Origin: an uncultured Lachnobacterium sp.
Lineage (GTDB): Bacteria; Bacillota; Clostridia; Lachnospirales; Lachnospiraceae
Assembly: GCA_900548765.1 (NCBI GenBank)
Contig: URLU01000070.1
Location: 1 to 10,197, forward strand
DNA length: 10,197 nucleotides
Direction of reading: 5' to 3'
The notes below the pieces were generated by a model. It did not search any database and had not been told where the DNA came from. It saw nothing but the letters and a program-made list of their open reading frames with translations. How positions within the stretch are numbered: position 1 is the first letter of the stretch; each line of letters starts with the position of its first letter. Positions 6,090 to 10,197 of this stretch are shown piece by piece. The translations under genes were made by a program, and so were the position numbers.

Positions 6090-8036
6090 TCACTCTTCCC
6101 TATCCACATTCAACACATCAAGCACCTCACGCACATTGTTTGCAGTCTCCACAATACTGTTGGATGCAGCCGCCATCTCCTCTGTTGATGCCGCAAGGGT
6201 CTGGGTTCTGCCATTGACCGCATTGATAACCTCAAGCAGTTCTCTTGTCTCTTTTCTGATTTTCTGGACCGACTCAAGCACACTTGCCTGGCTTGCGCTG
6301 CTCTTGCTGGCTGTCTCCTTGGAATCCTGTGCCAGCTTGTTTATCTCATCAGCTACAACCGCAAAGCCTCTTCCTGCTTCTCCGGCTCTGGCAGCCTCTA
6401 TGCTGGCATTGAGTGCCAGAAGGTTTGTCTGTGAAGCTATTGATACTACCTCTTCATTGTTGTCACTCAATTCCTCTATGAGCTTGCCAATCCCAGCCAT
6501 GGCTTTGTCCAGCTCTTCACAGAAATTAGCCACATTCTGTATGTCACCAGTGATTCCTGTACTCTCCTCTGCATTGCTCTCGTTGCCCTTTACCATATCC
6601 TCAACTGACTGGTAGAGGTTCTCAAACATCTCATTGACAGTATTAATCGTATCTTTGATGACATCCTGCTGCTCTACAATCTTATTTTTCTCTTCCTGTA
6701 CTGTGTCAGCAAGCTCTAAAGCATGCTCTTTCTCTTTTTCCACATCTGACTTTACATAATGGATGCAGTTTTCTCTCTTATTAAATCCATTATATATAGC
6801 AGTTGCCATAAGCTCACAGGTCTCATAGCCACAGCACTCACAGTTGATTTTTCTGGACTCGGCTGTGGTCTTGTCCATGTCAATATATACTGCTTCAAGC
6901 TCTTCCTTGGAAGGTATCTTATAGCTGCAGTCTGCTGAGCGGTCTGTGTATTTTCTCAGATAATCCTCCAGATTAAGCTTAGCAAACTGCTTGTTGAGTC
7001 TGGCAAGCCTCTGGGCAGGAGTGAGCTTCTTGGACCAGGCACTTGCCTTGCTGTCTTTCTTGCTCTGCTCCTTGATAAGCTGTATGTTGTAAAGGGCATC
7101 ATCTGTAGCAGCCTTGCTCTCCTCAACAGCTGTTCCGTACAGACATCCCATACCACAATTCAAAGCATCTATAAAGAGCTCCTTGTTCATGCTCTTTGCA
7201 ATTTTATCCTTGTGCTTATCCAGATAATCGTAGACATGTCTCTCGCCCTCTATCTGTCTGATGTATACATCCTCACCTAAGAACCAGTATACGTTTTCCT
7301 TGAGTCCTCCCGGCATTGGATAAATTGAGCCCAGACCATACTCTATCTCATCTGTTGAAAAGTCTCCCCTCACATTGTGGTCTCTGACATATTTCATCAG
7401 ATGGTCAAAGGTCACATTGTAGGATACAACTCCATGGTTGTTCGGGTCATCAATCTCAGCCTTCTTGGCTATACATGGACTGATAAATGCCAGCTTGTCA
7501 CTGACTCCCATTTCCTTTTTGGCATATATTGCTGCACACATCATAGGGCTCTGCACTGGAAACAGCTTTGGTAAAAGCTCCGGTGCATATCTCTCTATAT
7601 AGCCTACAACGGCTGGGCATGGCTGTGATATGCCTCCCTTAAAATTGTTTTTCTGCACATAATTCAGATATCCCCAGGTTGTGATGTCTGCACCAAAAGA
7701 CACACTTATTATCCTGTTTACACCAAGCTTCTTCAAACCGCCAAGCACACTCTCATACTCGGACATATAATTTGCCTTAAATGCCGGTGCAAGCAGAAGG
7801 GATATTTTAACTCCCTTTTTCAAATCCTCGAAAAACCTCTCTGTATCGTCACTGAACTCCCTTGCATGATGCTCGCAGGCATCTATACAGGCTCCACATG
7901 CAATACACCTAAGCGGATCCACCTCTATGCGGGGATTTCCCTCTTCCTCCACAGTTTTGCAGGCTCCCATGCAGCTGCAGGCTCTGATACACTTATTACA
8001 TCCTACGCATAAATCATTTGTAAATACTAACCCCAT
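6090..8036 (-). CDS. Soluble chemoreceptor fused to ferredoxin and [FeFe]-hydrogenase-like sensory domains (648 aa)
   Basis: Two ferredoxin-like motifs come first: C10-C13-C16-C20 and C44-C47-C50-C54, with extra Cys22 and Cys26. A hydrogenase large-subunit-like domain (about 75-320) follows. Its three H-cluster motifs are altered: SQPCP (137-141), SPCIAKK (186-192) and DALNCGMGC (290-298). The four expected cluster ligands remain (Cys140, 188, 294, 298), but the proton-shuttle cysteine of canonical TSCCP is Pro139, and the usual Met and Glu residues of the other motifs are replaced (Ser186, Asp290, Leu292). A four-cysteine Fe-S motif (C399, C402, C407, C424) recalls PF04060. A coiled coil then leads to a chemoreceptor signalling domain with its tip at QTNLLALNASIEAARAGE (536-553). 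There is no membrane segment. The protein probably passes H2, CO or redox state to CheA; this is inferred from domains. The ATG at 8036 has AAGGAG nine bases upstream. Confidence 0.93.
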   Translation of the reverse strand: MGLVFTNDLCVGCNKCIRACSCMGACKTVEEEGNPRIEVDPLRCIACGACIDACEHHAREFSDDTERFFEDLKKGVKISLLLAPAFKANYMSEYESVLGGLKKLGVNRIISVSFGADITTWGYLNYVQKNNFKGGISQPCPAVVGYIERYAPELLPKLFPVQSPMMCAAIYAKKEMGVSDKLAFISPCIAKKAEIDDPNNHGVVSYNVTFDHLMKYVRDHNVRGDFSTDEIEYGLGSIYPMPGGLKENVYWFLGEDVYIRQIEGERHVYDYLDKHKDKIAKSMNKELFIDALNCGMGCLYGTAVEESKAATDDALYNIQLIKEQSKKDSKASAWSKKLTPAQRLARLNKQFAKLNLEDYLRKYTDRSADCSYKIPSKEELEAVYIDMDKTTAESRKINCECCGYETCELMATAIYNGFNKRENCIHYVKSDVEKEKEHALELADTVQEEKNKIVEQQDVIKDTINTVNEMFENLYQSVEDMVKGNESNAEESTGITGDIQNVANFCEELDKAMAGIGKLIEELSDNNEEVVSIASQTNLLALNASIEAARAGEAGRGFAVVADEINKLAQDSKETASKSSASQASVLESVQKIRKETRELLEVINAVNGRTQTLAASTEEMAAASNSIVETANNVREVLDVLNVDREE

Positions 8037-8091
8037 ATTTAACAGCTCCTTACTATGTGTAATTTTTTGCCTTAAAGCTCGCTCTCATTAG

Positions 8092-8111
8092 TAATATGGT
8101 ACCATTTTATA
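8092..8111 (-). promoter_or_regulatory. Palindrome next to a -10-like TATAAA upstream of the chemoreceptor gene
   Basis: ATGGTACCAT (8096-8105) is a perfect ten-base palindrome that extends to 8092-8109 with one mismatched pair. On the minus strand it directly follows TATAAA (8111-8106), a -10-like box, but no good -35 exists at 16-18 bases. The remaining leader (8037-8091) shows only the AAGGAG ribosome binding site. A repressor or activator site at the promoter is possible; the sequence alone cannot decide. Confidence 0.35.
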
Positions 8112-8135
8112 AGTATTCTGTCTAGCAAAAAGGGT

Positions 8136-8176
8136 AAAAAAAGAGCTAATGCGTGAATATTCACACACATCAGCTC
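8136..8176 (-). terminator. Intrinsic terminator overlapping the stop codon of the zinc-ribbon protein gene
   Basis: On the minus strand GAGCTGATGTGTG (8176-8164) pairs with CACGCATTAGCTC (8155-8143) over 13 positions with two G-U pairs, followed by seven T residues (8142-8136). The gene's TGA stop (8172-8170) lies inside the 5' arm. The loop contains AATATT, so an inner GTGAATATTCAC palindrome could form instead. Confidence 0.85.
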
Positions 8177-8598
8177 ATTCCAAAAACAATAACAAATACT
8201 AAAATTGCTATTATATTTACAATAGTAAGCGCAACATTTATTGCAGTAAGCTTTTTGATGGTTCCAACTGCGCTGGTGCTATCTGCCTGTGGTTCTGAAT
8301 CGGTTAAGGCACCCGGCAGCATGCCCTCCGTGTGTCTCTCAACCTTTGCAATACAGTTTTCACAGACTATGCCGTTTTTCGCAATCCCACCACACAGCAT
8401 ACAGTCCGCAGGTCTCTCTCCAAGGCTTATGGATGTAAGCCTCCTGATGTACTTCCTGCCATAGCTTGTATGCTGAAATACTTTGTTCTTCTGTACTTTC
8501 CCTAATATGTGATTGATGTCCTTTGGATTGCTGCAGTCATACTCCTTGGCAATCTTGCAGATACCATCAATCACATTTCTCTCATCGTTTTTACTCAT
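8170..8598 (-). CDS. Small zinc-ribbon-like protein with C-terminal membrane anchor, function unknown (142 aa)
   Basis: I do not recognise a named family. The protein has a charged N-terminal half (MSKNDERNVIDGICKIAKEY, about 1-60). A CxxC...CxxC motif follows at C66, C69, C79 and C82, spaced like a zinc ribbon, then a hydrophilic linker (about 88-114). A single hydrophobic segment (about 117-140) ends two residues from the C-terminus. This layout predicts a tail-anchored protein with the zinc-binding part in the cytoplasm. The ATG at 8598 has a partial ribosome binding site (GAGAAG) just upstream. An in-frame GTG at 8610 would add four residues but has no visible binding site. It has its own predicted promoter and a terminator, so it looks monocistronic. 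The next gene downstream encodes the chemoreceptor, but a functional link is not shown. Confidence 0.78.
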   Translation of the reverse strand: MSKNDERNVIDGICKIAKEYDCSNPKDINHILGKVQKNKVFQHTSYGRKYIRRLTSISLGERPADCMLCGGIAKNGIVCENCIAKVERHTEGMLPGALTDSEPQADSTSAVGTIKKLTAINVALTIVNIIAILVFVIVFGMS

Positions 8599-8643
8599 TG
8601 TTCTTCTCACAATATATGTTCTGGACTTTTACTATATAGGTTC

Positions 8644-8666
8644 TGCCATGCACATTGGCATGCACA
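8644..8666 (-). repeat. Short direct repeat (12-base period) in the leader of the zinc-ribbon protein gene
   Basis: On the plus strand TGCCATGCACA (8644-8654) is followed twelve bases later by TGGCATGCACA (8656-8666), ten of eleven positions identical. TGCCA (8644-8648) and TGGCA (8656-8660) can also form a five-pair stem with a seven-base loop. It lies downstream of the predicted transcription start, in the untranslated leader, and might be a protein-binding or RNA site. No known riboswitch was recognised. Confidence 0.5.
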
Positions 8667-8687
8667 GCCCACTGCTGTATTAGTAAA

Positions 8688-8716
8688 ATATTACCATATG
8701 TCCCTTCACATTACAA
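8688..8716 (-). promoter_or_regulatory. Predicted extended -10 promoter of the zinc-ribbon protein gene
   Basis: On the minus strand TTGTAA (8716-8711) is followed after 17 bases by TAATAT (8693-8688). TG sits one base before the -10 box, giving an extended -10 (TGGTAATAT). It lies in the gap after the permease stop and before the small gene. Transcription would start near 8681, giving a leader of about 80 bases. Confidence 0.6.
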
Positions 8717-8741
8717 GAAGCATGAGTCCTCAATTTCTGCA

Positions 8742-10197
8742 TTACTCTACGTTTTTTAACGCCTGATCCATTGGAATCTTCTTTATTCTTCTAAAATCTA
8801 ATAACATAACTATGAGATAACCGATGAATACAAATCCAAACATCTTCACATACCCAGTTGGTTTCATTCTGAAATTGAACCAGCCACTGTAGGTCTTAAG
8901 CATGGCTCTCCACACATAGTTCATTATCTGAGTGCCAAGCACCACGCTGATTATGTCTGACACTGTGACAACTATAGTCGTTGAAAGCAGATAAAGACTT
9001 GCTATCTCGCGGTTTTCGTATCCAAGTATCTTTGTCATTGATATTGCATTTTCGTTTTTCTCAATAATCAGCTTGGTAAGCAGATAGATTAAAACTGCTG
9101 AAAGCAAAATGCAGAGCACCTGAAAGTAGGTCATGTAGGAGCCCATAGAATGGTCAAGCTGGTTCGCCATCTTGGTTATATCCTCTATGGTAATTATAGC
9201 TGCTACATTATCCTCATCAATATCATCAAGCTTTTCATTGCTTAAGAAGCCGCTGAACTGGTTCTCCTTAAGCTCAAAGGTCTGGCTGAAGCTGTCAATT
9301 GGCATAAATACAGCAAGGCTCTGGCACTTGTCATACAGACCTGCCACCTTAAAGCTGTAGCTCTTATTCTCATACCTGGCATCCAGAGAAATCTCATCAC
9401 CTACACTGATGCCGTACTTGTCTGCAAAGGTTGCGGAAATATATGCCTCATCCCCCTTTAAGTCCTTCAAATCCGCTATATCCACATAGCTGCTGTCGTC
9501 AGCTATACCATATACAGATATCTCCTCGCTGAAATTATCTGTATTTTCCACAAGAGATGTCATATCAAACTTCTCCGCTCCCTTGACATCTGTTGTTACA
9601 GCATTGCCGTCCTCGTCCTCATAGTTCTTTAATACATACTGGTAGTCTGCAAACATCATGCTTTCTGTATTTTTTTTGTAAAAATCAAGTGTGTCCGGCA
9701 TGCCGACTGCCATGGCAAGCATAACCATTACGAAGAGAATTCCAATAAACAGAATCAGGTAATTTGCCATATTCTGGAACATGATACGCAGACGGAAACG
9801 ACTTATAAATTTCCACCTTGGAAGTCTCATTGCCTTTTTCTTTTTGCTCTTCTTCAAATCATGTCTCAAAAACTGCAGTGGTGTGTGCTGCATCATGGTG
9901 ACAATAACAATCAGGTTCACAACAAGCATCAGTATAACAGGAACAAGGGTGGTTTTCACAAAGGCATCCGGATTCCAGATTGTCACATATGCCGGCAGGC
10001 TGTAGCTGTTGTAATACATACCGACTACCACGCCCTTAAAGAAGCTGTAGCCTAAGGCATTTCCAACTATTGCTGCAAGGATTGTAACAAGCACCGGCAT
10101 TGAAATATAATGGCGGATCAGCTCCCCCTTGGTGTAGCCTGATGCACGGAGAGTTCCGATTGCAGAGCTTTCCTTTGCTATTGTGTTACTGATTGTG
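8742..10197 (-). CDS. FtsX/MacB-type ABC transporter permease, C-terminal part (5' end outside window)
   Basis: The frame is open from the window edge to TAA at 8744-8742, giving 484 visible residues; the N-terminus is missing. The visible part starts with AKESSAIGTLRASGYTKGEL (7-26), the cytoplasmic loop typical of FtsX-fold permeases, and runs into a membrane segment (about 33-53). A second segment (83-102), a basic cytoplasmic stretch and a third segment (about 144-166) follow. Next is a large extracytoplasmic domain of about 190 residues, then three membrane segments near the C-terminus with a second FtsX-like loop (ISMTKILGYENREIASLYL). This two-copy FtsX arrangement matches large permeases that work with a separate ATPase, often exporting lipids, peptides or antimicrobials, or acting as mechanotransmitters. 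The first in-frame ATG at 10100 is internal and is not the real start. The substrate is unknown. Confidence 0.9.
   Translation of the reverse strand, partial: TISNTIAKESSAIGTLRASGYTKGELIRHYISMPVLVTILAAIVGNALGYSFFKGVVVGMYYNSYSLPAYVTIWNPDAFVKTTLVPVILMLVVNLIVIVTMMQHTPLQFLRHDLKKSKKKKAMRLPRWKFISRFRLRIMFQNMANYLILFIGILFVMVMLAMAVGMPDTLDFYKKNTESMMFADYQYVLKNYEDEDGNAVTTDVKGAEKFDMTSLVENTDNFSEEISVYGIADDSSYVDIADLKDLKGDEAYISATFADKYGISVGDEISLDARYENKSYSFKVAGLYDKCQSLAVFMPIDSFSQTFELKENQFSGFLSNEKLDDIDEDNVAAIITIEDITKMANQLDHSMGSYMTYFQVLCILLSAVLIYLLTKLIIEKNENAISMTKILGYENREIASLYLLSTTIVVTVSDIISVVLGTQIMNYVWRAMLKTYSGWFNFRMKPTGYVKMFGFVFIGYLIVMLLDFRRIKKIPMDQALKNVE

Noticed and set aside
5968..6615. 215-codon open frame on the plus strand opposite the chemoreceptor gene
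   Set aside because: It is rich in Ser, Leu and Ala as expected from the mirror of an alanine/glutamate-rich coiled coil, has no ribosome binding site, and overlaps a strongly supported gene and its terminator.
6090..8036. Reading this gene as a catalytic [FeFe] hydrogenase
   Set aside because: The proton-shuttle cysteine and several conserved H-cluster environment residues are replaced, and a chemoreceptor signalling domain forms the C-terminal third, so a sensory role is more likely.
8705..8741. Possible terminator after the FtsX-type permease gene
   Set aside because: Only short imperfect pairings (such as TGAG/CTCA) are visible after the stop and no T tract follows, so no terminator can be claimed.
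1..10197. CRISPR array, insertion sequence, prophage, toxin-antitoxin pair, tRNA or rRNA
   Set aside because: No spaced identical repeats, transposase or integrase motifs, target-site duplications or RNA gene signatures were seen on either strand.

Overview
The window looks like chromosomal DNA from an anaerobic, motile Gram-positive bacterium of the Clostridia, most likely Lachnospiraceae (Roseburia, Agathobacter or Butyrivibrio type). The reasons are the moderate-to-low GC, strong AGGAGG-type ribosome binding sites, lipoprotein signal peptides, U-tract hairpin terminators, and protein styles common in that family: a [FeFe]-hydrogenase-like chemoreceptor, an S41 peptidase lacking a signal peptide, a Big_14-like lipoprotein and a large FtsX-type permease. 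This placement is inferred from the proteins; no rRNA or other marker gene is present. Every convincing gene is on the minus strand, so transcription runs from high to low coordinates.

In transcription order, the window opens with the 3' part of a large FtsX/MacB-type ABC permease (10197-8742, cut by the window edge). Next is a small protein with a zinc-ribbon-like motif and a C-terminal membrane anchor (8598-8170); it has a good extended -10 promoter and a terminator that overlaps its stop codon. A 648-residue soluble protein follows (8036-6090). It joins two [4Fe-4S] ferredoxin motifs, a divergent H-cluster hydrogenase domain, a four-cysteine Fe-S motif and a chemoreceptor signalling domain. 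It probably reports H2, CO or redox state to the flagellar chemotaxis machinery, and it ends at a strong terminator. A lipoprotein with an Ig-like C-terminal domain (5974-4862) and an S41-family peptidase with no export signal (4791-3514) come next. Between those two lies an unusual set of three alternating half-sites overlapping a predicted promoter.

After the terminator at 3503-3476 begins an ABC importer operon of the Ugp/Mal class: two permeases (3374-2493 and 2483-1635), a lipoprotein solute-binding protein (1599-265), and the first 88 codons of a further gene that starts immediately after the binding-protein stop. That last gene may be a PHP/CehA-type metallohydrolase. No ATPase is encoded in the visible part, so the importer probably uses a shared MsmX/UgpC-type ATPase encoded elsewhere. 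The binding protein looks most like the UgpB branch; with a possible downstream phosphoesterase this hints at glycerol-phosphate or phosphodiester uptake, but the substrate cannot be read from sequence.

No rRNA, tRNA, CRISPR array, insertion sequence, phage gene or attachment site was seen. No gap between genes exceeds about 140 bases. The two most interesting signals are the hydrogenase-like chemoreceptor and the three-half-site element upstream of the S41 peptidase.
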